From a virus: 39,164 nt of DNA. Every line of letters starts with the position of its first letter. The stretch's first letter is position 1. A model generated the notes under the pieces. The model saw nothing but the letters and a program-made list of their open reading frames with translations, ran no database searches and was not told where the DNA came from. The translations under genes and the position numbers were made by a program. The stretch is from IMG/VR virus record IMGVR_UViG_3300032560_000052, positions 1-39,164 of that record; one strand, written 5' to 3'. This document shows, piece by piece, positions 22,580 to 30,012 of this stretch.

Positions 22580-24102
22580 AGCGCACCGCCCGGAATAAAC
22601 GCCACGTCGGTGGCTTGCCAAGTCACGGTCGCGCCATTGATCGCAATGGCGATTGCAGGAGAGCCTGCATAGCCGACGCCGCTCACAGACTGCCAGTTCT
22701 TATAGGTTTGCGAAATCGGTGACCAGGGCGAGCCCCAGGGCGAACCCCAAGGTGTGAATGCTCCCACTGAATATGCGACGGGTGCGCCTGGAGGTGTGAT
22801 GCTGTAATCAACATTCACCTGGAATGATGGCTTTATCGGACCGTTTGCGGTCATGATCGGGCGCGCCATCGTGAACTGCTTGTTGGTGTGCGAGCCGAAG
22901 TAGCTTGCAGCCTGTACGCACACCGCATTGATGTTAGAGCCTGCATCGTTCTGGCCAGAATCGCACAAATAGACGCCAGTGCTTGACCCGTAGAACAACT
23001 GGTCGCCCATCAGTTCAAAGCAGGTCGCATTCCAGCCAGTGAATCGGCACCACGCGGTTGTGACTGTGTTTTGCACGTACTGGTACGATCCGATGGAGTT
23101 GGGAACGTTTATCAAAATCTTGTTCCCGATCGGATGCAGGATGCACTGCCAGCCTAGATTGGACGCATAGGTCTGCACATCGTTGTTGATCAGGTTCTGA
23201 ATCTTGTCGCTGATCGCAATCGCATTTTCCTTGCGGTTCGTGAGTATTGCCCGAGATAGCGGAACAACGCCATCAGCAGTGATGATTGCAACATCTGACC
23301 CGATGCGCACCGATGGGCGCCATCCAATGGGACGCCCAATGCGAAATGTGCCCATCTGGTACCAGCTGCTGGCATAGGTCGGATCGTTGCCCTGATAGAC
23401 GATTACCTCACCCTCGGAGGTGACGAAGCATGCCATCTCGGTCATGCCGGATGTGGTCTCAATGGTCCATGTGCACATTGCCACCAGGTAGCCGCCCAGT
23501 ATCGACTGGCTGCTCAGGTCCAGGATATTGGCTGCGCCACCAACAGAGAGCAGCGGAAGATAGACCACCTGCATACTGTTTTTCAGGATGAAGTACAGGC
23601 GCCCCTGAAAATTATTCACGCTTGTGAAGTTGGCCGGCGTGGTGCCAGTGATTGCAATCGGCGTGCTGGTGGTGGTGACCGCCTGCCAGGTCGTGCCGTT
23701 GTAAATCTGCGGGCTGTCTTGACCGTTGACCATGAACAGGTACTGGCCGCCACCAGCGCCAAAATTGGTATACCTCCACCAATTGGAGGTCAAGCCGGTT
23801 ACGGCGGCGGCACCCAGCGATCCGGAGGCGGTGACATCGTAGATATTGCCGCCTGCTGCGGCGAAAAGATGGCGCGCACCGGTTACCTGACTGAAGCAGG
23901 CCAGCGTGGAAACGGACAAGCCGGTGACCCATGCACTGGAGCCATTGCGCACGCCGACATAGCTGGGTGTCGGGAAGAAATTGTCCATTACCAGCGCATC
24001 GGTAGGCGGCATTTCCGCATAGGCATCCCGCGCGTTGAGACCGCCAATCGGAGCTGGGATGCTCTGTACAGTAGCAACCTGCTGGCGTGTTGGTTTTGCC
24101 AT
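22576..24102 (-). CDS. P22 gp10-like tail hub / DNA-stabilisation protein
   Basis: A 508-residue beta-rich protein starting MAKPTRQQVATVQSIPAPIG. The sequence GGLNARDAYAEMPPTDALVM and DNFFPTPSYVGVRNG is typical of podovirus proteins annotated as packaged-DNA stabilisation or tail-hub components. Repeated beta blades follow, and the C-terminal part has a WGSPWGSPW repeat. Its ATG shares one base with the stop of the gp4-like gene (TAATG). In P22 the gp4 and gp10 proteins close the portal after packaging. Confidence 0.75.
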   Translation of the reverse strand: MAKPTRQQVATVQSIPAPIGGLNARDAYAEMPPTDALVMDNFFPTPSYVGVRNGSSAWVTGLSVSTLACFSQVTGARHLFAAAGGNIYDVTASGSLGAAAVTGLTSNWWRYTNFGAGGGQYLFMVNGQDSPQIYNGTTWQAVTTTSTPIAITGTTPANFTSVNNFQGRLYFILKNSMQVVYLPLLSVGGAANILDLSSQSILGGYLVAMCTWTIETTSGMTEMACFVTSEGEVIVYQGNDPTYASSWYQMGTFRIGRPIGWRPSVRIGSDVAIITADGVVPLSRAILTNRKENAIAISDKIQNLINNDVQTYASNLGWQCILHPIGNKILINVPNSIGSYQYVQNTVTTAWCRFTGWNATCFELMGDQLFYGSSTGVYLCDSGQNDAGSNINAVCVQAASYFGSHTNKQFTMARPIMTANGPIKPSFQVNVDYSITPPGAPVAYSVGAFTPWGSPWGSPWSPISQTYKNWQSVSGVGYAGSPAIAIAINGATVTWQATDVAFIPGGAL

Positions 24103-25058
24103 TACGTAGTTCCGAACCCGGTATCTGGAATCTGGCTGGAGGACAACAACTGCACATCAGGAGTGGAAATATCCAGGCGCAGCGCGCGCGCGCCGCCGTC
24201 GCGGCCGAGTTCGCGCTGCAGCGCTCGGGTATAGGTGTCGAATTCCTGTGTGTAGTCCAAGCCTTTGGCGCGCTTGTAGCGCCACTGCAAGCCCAAAATC
24301 ATCAGATCATCTGGAAGCACATAGGTGTCTGTGTCGCCCGAGAATGCGTTTGTGGGGCTTGTGCTGGAACCGGCCGTAAGCGCAAAGCTGGTCGAGTAGT
24401 ACTCATACACCAGCAGGTTTGAGTCGTACGGCACCGGATCCAGGTAGAACATGCCAGCCATGAGCCGGAAGCGCCGACGCGGACCGGTGGGAGACAAGCC
24501 GGACTTGAGCACCTGCCATTCCTGCGGGGTGAGTGGCCCGAATATTTGCCAGCGGTATCCGCGGTCCCACTGGGTGCCAGAAATCATGAAGTCGTAGTCA
24601 GCTGGCAGTGAGTACGCCTGTTGCCCAAACGCCAGATTGGTGTTGGTTGATGTGGCAGTTGCTGCGTTGCTGACCGTGATCAGGCTTCCTGATACTCCAG
24701 TGATGACGGTATTGTTCGCAAAACCAGTGGCGTTGCTGCCGCCACCAGTGCAGATCACCCAGCCCACCTGCGGTGCCTGCGTGGGAGGTGTGCCGATGGT
24801 GATTACATTGCTACCGCTGGTGTAGCTGCAATTCGGAATGATGCCGGTGGACTGCACGTTAAACGTGTATTCCTGGCGCAGCTCCTGCCAGCCGCCAAAT
24901 GCATTGTTCGAGCGCGCGCACTCGCGGCCCTCACGATTTGCCAGTGCCAGCAACTGGATCGCATTCATATCGGATGCGCTCGCTACAGTGGACGGCGCAG
25001 CAATGCCGATTTCACCGCATGCCTGCGTCACCATCTGCAGGAGCGTCATCTTTGCCAT
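24102..25058 (-). CDS. P22 gp4-like head-completion adaptor
   Basis: A 318-residue protein. The helical N-terminus (MAKMTLLQMVTQACGEIGIA then AIQLLALANREGRECAR) and the later QQAYSLPADYDFMISGTQWD and YVLPDDLMILGLQWRYKRAK segments match podovirus adaptor proteins of the P22 gp4 kind, which attach below the portal. A beta insert (about 75-140) is Gly/Thr/Val-rich. ATG 25058 is preceded by GGGGATT. Confidence 0.75.
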   Translation of the reverse strand: MAKMTLLQMVTQACGEIGIAAPSTVASASDMNAIQLLALANREGRECARSNNAFGGWQELRQEYTFNVQSTGIIPNCSYTSGSNVITIGTPPTQAPQVGWVICTGGGSNATGFANNTVITGVSGSLITVSNAATATSTNTNLAFGQQAYSLPADYDFMISGTQWDRGYRWQIFGPLTPQEWQVLKSGLSPTGPRRRFRLMAGMFYLDPVPYDSNLLVYEYYSTSFALTAGSSTSPTNAFSGDTDTYVLPDDLMILGLQWRYKRAKGLDYTQEFDTYTRALQRELGRDGGARALRLDISTPDVQLLSSSQIPDTGFGTT

Positions 25059-25070
25059 GGTGCAATCCCC

Positions 25071-25448
25071 TTACGCGGCAGCCGGTGCGTAGAACTGATT
25101 GGCTCCGACAGAGCGGAAATTGGTCTGCTTGCCAGCGGCAATGCTGAACCCGACATTGGCACCTAAAGCGTTGATCTGTCCTCCCACCGGTGGGTATACC
25201 GTCAACGCGTTGGCGCCCTGGTTGGTCATGAACACGTCATCACCGGCAGCAAAGCTGGCGTTGGTCGACAGAATCACGCCCGCACCGGCAGCGCAACTGG
25301 TTACCACCACGTTGTCGCCGTAGACGGCAGCGGCAGTGCTCTGCGTGGTGCCAGCAGCGGTTACTCCGGTCTGCAAGTCGCCGGCAATCATTGATGCGGT
25401 CATTGCAGAAAGCCCAGCATTGACCATCTTGGAGAGACGATTACTCAT
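25071..25448 (-). CDS. Small structural protein, unknown
   Basis: A 125-residue Ala/Gly/Val-rich protein starting MSNRLSKMVNAGLSAMTASM, then a beta-rich part that looks like a small virion decoration or plug domain (NQGANALTVYPPVGGQINAL). Similar small beta proteins are found beside podovirus connector genes. ATG 25448 follows AAAGGAAATTTCAA and overlaps the previous gene by eight bases. Confidence 0.65.
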   Translation of the reverse strand: MSNRLSKMVNAGLSAMTASMIAGDLQTGVTAAGTTQSTAAAVYGDNVVVTSCAAGAGVILSTNASFAAGDDVFMTNQGANALTVYPPVGGQINALGANVGFSIAAGKQTNFRSVGANQFYAPAAA

Positions 25449-26079
25449 TTGAAATTTCCTTTGCGCCAGCACGGAAGCCAGCTTTTGCGGGTTTGTTGGA
25501 TGCGGCTTGCGCGGCCATCAATTCCGACATTTGCGCTTTAAGCGACTCCACATCGGTCTTGAGGTTTTCGTTTTCGCGTTGCAGTCGCAGCACTTCGGAG
25601 CCGTCGCCAGCATTGCGCAGCCAGGCCTGGGCCTTCTGTTGCATTTCACGGGCGCCCAGCCAGGTAAGGGCGTGGTCCGGCACGCTGGCCAGGGCTTCCA
25701 CGGTGTGAATCTGCCGCTCTTTGAGCGACATTGCCTGCGACTTCGTGAGAGGTGGCCATTCGGTAATCGGAATGCCCGACTGCACCTGTTCAGATTGCGA
25801 CTGGAACGCGGCCCAGGCTTGCGGCCAGCGCTGTGGATCGCTTGGGGTTTGATCGTCGCCCTTAATCTTCGCGGGCCGACGCACCTGCGTGGTGGAGTTG
25901 CCCGGAAACATGATGTGGATGTAGGGCACATCCTCAAACACCGGGTGGCCAGCTTCTTCCGATTTGAACGGGACCTCGACGGCCTCGTTGTAAAACTTCA
26001 CGAAAAGGCCACGATCATCGCCGTGACTCACATGGAGCGAATTTCCGCTTTTATGAATCGTAGGGGTTGCGAGTTCCAT
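25441..26079 (-). CDS. Conserved structural-region protein with C-terminal coiled coil
   Basis: A 212-residue protein. The N-terminal part (LFVKFYNEAVEVPFKSEEAG; PYIHIMFPGNSTTQVRRPAK) is a small beta domain seen in many podoviruses next to connector genes. The C-terminal part is a coiled coil (VLRLQRENENLKTDVESLKA) with a basic tail. Function unknown. Confidence 0.65.
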   Translation of the reverse strand: MELATPTIHKSGNSLHVSHGDDRGLFVKFYNEAVEVPFKSEEAGHPVFEDVPYIHIMFPGNSTTQVRRPAKIKGDDQTPSDPQRWPQAWAAFQSQSEQVQSGIPITEWPPLTKSQAMSLKERQIHTVEALASVPDHALTWLGAREMQQKAQAWLRNAGDGSEVLRLQRENENLKTDVESLKAQMSELMAAQAASNKPAKAGFRAGAKEISNE

Positions 26080-26110
26080 TGTCTTCTTTCAGGTGGTTGA
26101 GGGATTCGGA

Positions 26111-26329
26111 TCAGGTGCCAGTGGCAGGCGTGGCGGCGGGCGCTGCTTCTGCGGCAACCGGCGCAGCAACCGGCGTTTGTGGTGCTGAGCTGGTTGCAGC
26201 TTCGACCACAGGTTCAGCGGGCGCTTCAAAGTGCTCGGCCACTTCCTTAGCCCATACGTCTGGTTCAGGGTGGCGCATTGCTTTGGCAAATGCCAGCGCA
26301 ATGGCTTCAATGTGTGCAAGTAATGTCAT
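26111..26329 (-). CDS. 72-residue Ala/Pro-rich protein
   Basis: ATG 26329 follows GGAGAAACC. The first 35 residues are helical (MTLLAHIEAIALAFAKAMRH) and the rest is an Ala/Pro/Val-rich tail ending ATPATGT. It fills the gap between two structural genes. Function unknown. Confidence 0.55.
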   Translation of the reverse strand: MTLLAHIEAIALAFAKAMRHPEPDVWAKEVAEHFEAPAEPVVEAATSSAPQTPVAAPVAAEAAPAATPATGT

Positions 26330-26355
26330 GGTGGTTTCTCCGTTGGAAATGAAGA

Positions 26356-26373
26356 GCGGGGCCGAAGCCCCGC
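26356..26373 (-). terminator. UUCG-capped hairpin between structural genes
   Basis: Seven-bp GC-rich stem with a UUCG loop on the minus strand, followed only by a weak U-rich stretch (UCUUCAUUUCC). It may be a weak terminator or an RNA-stabilising 3' end. Confidence 0.45.
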
Positions 26374-26394
26374 GAGAAGGAAGCGGTTTCCCGC

Positions 26395-27339
26395 TTACGT
26401 GATTGCTCCCTGTGCCAGGGGGTAAGTGCCCCAGATCACAGCCATGTTGGCCGGCAGAGTGATTAGGCCATTGGTTCCAGAGCCGAAAGACGCTCCGGCC
26501 GCCGATGCGTACTGGGTACCGGTGCACTGTTTGGATGCCACTGCAGTCGGCTGTACGCCGCCGCCGGCTCCAGAGGTGCCCATGGCAGAAAAATACGTCT
26601 GATTGCCGATGGCGGGCGCACCGTTGGTGTAGGCGACCATTGCGCCAGCCACTTGGAACCATCCGTACTGACCGCCAAACGGGTTGGCAGGGTTGCTGAT
26701 AGTGGTTTCTGCCAGCGGGTTGCTCAGCGCAACTCCCAGCGACAAGCCGCTGTTGGATGTGCCGGTCCACGGTGAAGCTTGCAAGATCAGATTGCCGAAC
26801 GTGTCCTTGGCGTGCACGAACTGCACCACCTGGCCTGCGCCGATGCCGGGCACATAAGTGCCTTGCACGGTGCTGGAAGTGGTCGGAACATTGGGATTGG
26901 CAACGAGGTTGTTGGCCACGTTGGGATTGTTCGGGTTCCACCGCTGGTCCACGTATTTCAGCAGAGACACAGTGAAGGTGGTAGTGCTGGGCACGCTGGC
27001 CACTGTCCAGATGCCGTTGTAGCCGCTGGGAGTGAACCCCTGCATATCCACTACAGCACCAACCGACAGACCGTGTGCAGCACCGGTGGTGACGGTCGCC
27101 ACGCCAGACGAAACAGACACGCTGGAGACGGACTGGGCCGCCATCGGAGCGACTTGGGCGAATGTGAAACCACCACCGCCGAACACAGGATCAACTGCGT
27201 CCACGAACACGGACGGGTAGCCATAGCGCCCCATCTTGCCTGCCATTGACCCAGCCAGCGCGAAGGGACCACCGCCAACGTTATCCACGGTGTAAAGATC
27301 AACGGCGCCAACGACGCCGTCTTGAATTGCATAAGCCAT
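26395..27339 (-). CDS. Structural protein downstream of coat, beta-rich
   Basis: A 314-residue protein starting MAYAIQDGVVGAVDLYTVDN. Residues about 68-130 form a small beta domain (VSSGVATVTTGAAHGLSVGA; YNGIWTVASVPSTTTFTV) that recurs in phage virion proteins. The rest is Gly/Ala/Asn-rich. Position right after the coat gene suggests a head decoration or other abundant virion protein. ATG 27339 has a strong ribosome site, AGGAGAAATC. Confidence 0.68.
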   Translation of the reverse strand: MAYAIQDGVVGAVDLYTVDNVGGGPFALAGSMAGKMGRYGYPSVFVDAVDPVFGGGGFTFAQVAPMAAQSVSSVSVSSGVATVTTGAAHGLSVGAVVDMQGFTPSGYNGIWTVASVPSTTTFTVSLLKYVDQRWNPNNPNVANNLVANPNVPTTSSTVQGTYVPGIGAGQVVQFVHAKDTFGNLILQASPWTGTSNSGLSLGVALSNPLAETTISNPANPFGGQYGWFQVAGAMVAYTNGAPAIGNQTYFSAMGTSGAGGGVQPTAVASKQCTGTQYASAAGASFGSGTNGLITLPANMAVIWGTYPLAQGAIT

Positions 27340-27363
27340 TTTGATTTCTCCTGAAATGAACAA

Positions 27364-27381
27364 GGGCCACCGAAGTGACCC
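27364..27381 (-). terminator. UUCG-capped hairpin after the coat gene
   Basis: On the minus strand GGGUCAC UUCG GUGGCCC, with one U-G pair, followed by UUGUUCAUUU. A partial terminator here would let the coat gene be expressed more than genes downstream. Confidence 0.5.
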
Positions 27382-27407
27382 ATAGGGGTTTGAAGCGTGA
27401 CCGCTGT

Positions 27408-28391
27408 TTAGGCCGTCAGCACGCCTTGCAAGAAGGCGTTGGACATGGTCAAGTTGCCTGCGAAGCCGATCAGCTTCACCATGGCATCCTGGTTCACGGC
27501 GAAGCGGTCATCTCCGATTGGGACGAAGTTGCGCGAGGCGGCCGGGCGGAAGTAGATGAAATCCGTGTTCAGGAAATACATGCTGGAAGTGGGCGCGCCG
27601 CCGCCATATCCCCCGTCAAGCACCACATCGGCCGACATGTATTTCAGTGCATCGAATCCGGCCATGGCCTTGTCGTCGCTCGCAATACGCTGGATAGCTT
27701 GCAGGCTTTCCAGGTAATAGCGATAGAAATTGTTGTCGGCCACGATCAGGTCGGGGCGATCAGCACCACGGACCATCTGAACCCACAGACGGTTCATGTA
27801 CGACTGGATGTTGGCCGAGCTGACAGCGGCGCCGCCGTTATTCAGACCCGAGAACATCTGGTTGCGCCAGAACGACCAGGCCGAACGGTCAATGCCGCCG
27901 ATCACGCCAGAGGTCGGGGCGCTGGATACCAGCAGCTGCAAACCGCCGATCTGACGGCCACCGTCTGCGGTACCGTCCGAATAGCAGTCCAGGGCGATGT
28001 TGTTCACCAGGGTGCGTTCGGCGTTACCGATGCGGCTTTCAAGCAGATCGATGATGCGTTCTTCGCCGGCGTTCTGGATTTGCTCCAGGCCACTGATGGA
28101 GATTGCGACGGCTGCTTGGGCGTAGTTGAACTCAGCCGCGGTGAAAACATCACTCGGCGTGATGTTGAGCATTTCGTAGCCGCTGTACCGCTTGAACGTG
28201 CCGTTCTCAGCGTATTCCATTTCTTGCACGATGGTGCGCCCGCCAGAGATGGGCTTGACCTTGCCTTTGCCCTTGAGGCGGCGCAGTAAGGCGTTGTTCT
28301 TCGAAACGTTGTCGGCAAGTTTGCCGGTTCGGTTGCGCAGCGTGGTGGTGACGATTTCCGTCATCGCTGCACTGGGGTTTACCAGGGGCAT
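27408..28391 (-). CDS. Major capsid (coat) protein
   Basis: A 327-residue coat protein. The N-terminal TTTLRNRTGKLADNVSKNNA and LLRRLKGKGKVKPISGG, the central LDCYSDGTADGGRQIGGLQL and the C-terminal MVKLIGFAGNLTMSNAFLQG match podovirus coat proteins of the HK97-fold group. It lies directly after the scaffold gene, the normal order, and has a good ribosome site (AAGGAAATAAATC). No protease gene is present, so maturation without cleavage is likely. Confidence 0.85.
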   Translation of the reverse strand: MPLVNPSAAMTEIVTTTLRNRTGKLADNVSKNNALLRRLKGKGKVKPISGGRTIVQEMEYAENGTFKRYSGYEMLNITPSDVFTAAEFNYAQAAVAISISGLEQIQNAGEERIIDLLESRIGNAERTLVNNIALDCYSDGTADGGRQIGGLQLLVSSAPTSGVIGGIDRSAWSFWRNQMFSGLNNGGAAVSSANIQSYMNRLWVQMVRGADRPDLIVADNNFYRYYLESLQAIQRIASDDKAMAGFDALKYMSADVVLDGGYGGGAPTSSMYFLNTDFIYFRPAASRNFVPIGDDRFAVNQDAMVKLIGFAGNLTMSNAFLQGVLTA

Positions 28392-28423
28392 GATTTATTT
28401 CCTTTGAAATTGGGGTGTGGTGC

Positions 28424-29581
28424 TCACTCGCGCGACATGACTTCGCGGAAATTCGCCGCCAGCTCGGATCGCAGGTCGCGGTCTGCTGGGGCGATGGAGG
28501 CGGCAGACACAGCACCAGTCGGTGAACCGGTGAGCGTCGAGCCAGCCGCGCGGGCTCTTTGTGTTCGGGTCTGGGTGTCCGTGCGCCGCTGCAGATCGAC
28601 TTGCTGCTGCAACAGCGGACGAATGTCCGGACGTGCCCAACACGCCATTTCGTAGGCTTCCTCAAACGTCTTTGCACGTCCATTGCCAAGGAGAGCAGCC
28701 ATATCTGGCTTCACGTTGGCAAAGTAAATGTGCTTGGGGTCAGAGGCGAAGCGCTCATAGGCCGCTTGAACTTGGGCTGCTTGTGCCTGCTCGGACTGCT
28801 GGTCCCCTTGAGTAAACCGCTGCTGGAGTTGCGCCAATTGCTGCTGCAACTGGGCTACTTGCGGGTCAACTTGCTGGGCTTGCTGCGCACCTTGCAGGCT
28901 TTGAAAAACTCCGTTTGGATCGATGCCGAATTGACGAATCAAATCGGCCGTCGCCTGTACTTTTTGCTGCTGCGTCCCAGCGCGCAGCAGATATGCGGTC
29001 TGGAACAGTGACTGCGCCGCCTTCACCGGGTCGCTGCCTTCGGCACGAATCATCGGCAGATAGGGCGTCATTGCCTGTTCGAAAGTCTTGCCCAGGTTGC
29101 GGTGCTCGTCCTGCTTGGTAAATCCCTTGTGCACTTCGGACTCACGCCTGGCGATCTCGGCCTGAATCTCGGGGTCGAGCGCTGCGAACTTGGACTTGGC
29201 AACCGGTGACCATGAATCAGGCGGCTTGATGGCTGTAGCTGCTTGCGCGGCCTGGGCTGCGGCCCGTTGTTCTGGCGTCAGTGCAGTGGCAGCAGCGGCC
29301 TGAGCTGCTGCATCACCGGGCTTGTCAGTGGTGAGCGGGTTGGCGGCCTGGGCTGAGGCCGCGCCTGTCTCTGCTTGAGCGCTGGGGGCAGCTGTTGCTG
29401 GCATGGATGCCTGCGCAGCAGCGGCCTGTTGCTCTGATGCGGCAAAGCGCCCCTGCTCGTCGCGCGCACGCTCGGACACTTCTGCGAATGCGGAAGCAAG
29501 CGTGCTGCGCAGGTCATCGCTGGAGGTGTCGAGCGCGAGCTCGTCATCACTCTCGATTGCTGCGGGGTCAAGGACGGTCAT
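28424..29581 (-). CDS. Scaffold protein
   Basis: A 385-residue helical protein: acidic start (ESDDELALDTSSDD), Ala/Gln-rich middle with PPDSWSPVAKSKFAALDPEI and QAEIARRESEVHKGFTKQDE, a Gln-rich coiled coil (about 235-270), and a C-terminal basic part. The sequence DSWSP...KF..LDPE...I.RRE is a recurrent signature of podovirus scaffolds. It lies just before the coat gene. It would guide procapsid assembly and leave before packaging. Confidence 0.8.
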   Translation of the reverse strand: MTVLDPAAIESDDELALDTSSDDLRSTLASAFAEVSERARDEQGRFAASEQQAAAAQASMPATAAPSAQAETGAASAQAANPLTTDKPGDAAAQAAAATALTPEQRAAAQAAQAATAIKPPDSWSPVAKSKFAALDPEIQAEIARRESEVHKGFTKQDEHRNLGKTFEQAMTPYLPMIRAEGSDPVKAAQSLFQTAYLLRAGTQQQKVQATADLIRQFGIDPNGVFQSLQGAQQAQQVDPQVAQLQQQLAQLQQRFTQGDQQSEQAQAAQVQAAYERFASDPKHIYFANVKPDMAALLGNGRAKTFEEAYEMACWARPDIRPLLQQQVDLQRRTDTQTRTQRARAAGSTLTGSPTGAVSAASIAPADRDLRSELAANFREVMSRE

Positions 29582-29605
29582 TTATTGAAGCTCCAGAAAT
29601 GCGAA

Positions 29606-29626
29606 AGGGCCTCACATGGAGGCCCT
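29606..29626 (-). other. Hairpin between zinc-ribbon and scaffold genes
   Basis: An 8-bp stem (AGGGCCTC with GAGGCCCT) in the short gap ahead of the scaffold gene. It lacks a clean U run, so termination is uncertain. Confidence 0.4.
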
Positions 29627-29649
29627 AACGGGTTGAAAAAATGGGGGAG

Positions 29650-30012
29650 TTAGACGGTGTACTTCGGCAGCACCTGCTTAGCGACCTCTGCCAAGTCGCC
29701 GCGCACATTGAAATCACCTTCTATCTTTCGCTTTGCAAGGCTTGGCATTTCGTTTCCCACCTCGACGAAGTTGTTGCGCCGCAAATAATCGCGGTGCTCA
29801 CTACGGCTGGTAATGACTGGAGCCTTGCCGGTGGCCACATCCACACCCATGGCCTGGTACGGCGCGATGTCGGCCATGACGGCCGGTGCACACAGCTTGC
29901 GGCGCATGGTCATTGCGCAGCAGCTGGGTAGCTCGTGGTCGATCAGGGCGATGCTGCGGTAAATCTCCTTCTCGGAGCCGCAGCAGTCGCAGGTCATTAC
30001 ATAGAGTGGCAT
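29650..30012 (-). CDS. Small zinc-ribbon-like virion-region protein
   Basis: A 120-residue protein whose N-terminus carries Cys pairs (MTCDCCGSEKE and LPSCCAMTMRRKLCAP) that could bind zinc in an FmdB-like ribbon. The rest is polar and ends KYTV. ATG 30012 shares one base with the portal stop (TGATG). It is conserved in place between portal and scaffold in related phages as far as I recall; function unknown. Confidence 0.68.
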   Translation of the reverse strand: MPLYVMTCDCCGSEKEIYRSIALIDHELPSCCAMTMRRKLCAPAVMADIAPYQAMGVDVATGKAPVITSRSEHRDYLRRNNFVEVGNEMPSLAKRKIEGDFNVRGDLAEVAKQVLPKYTV

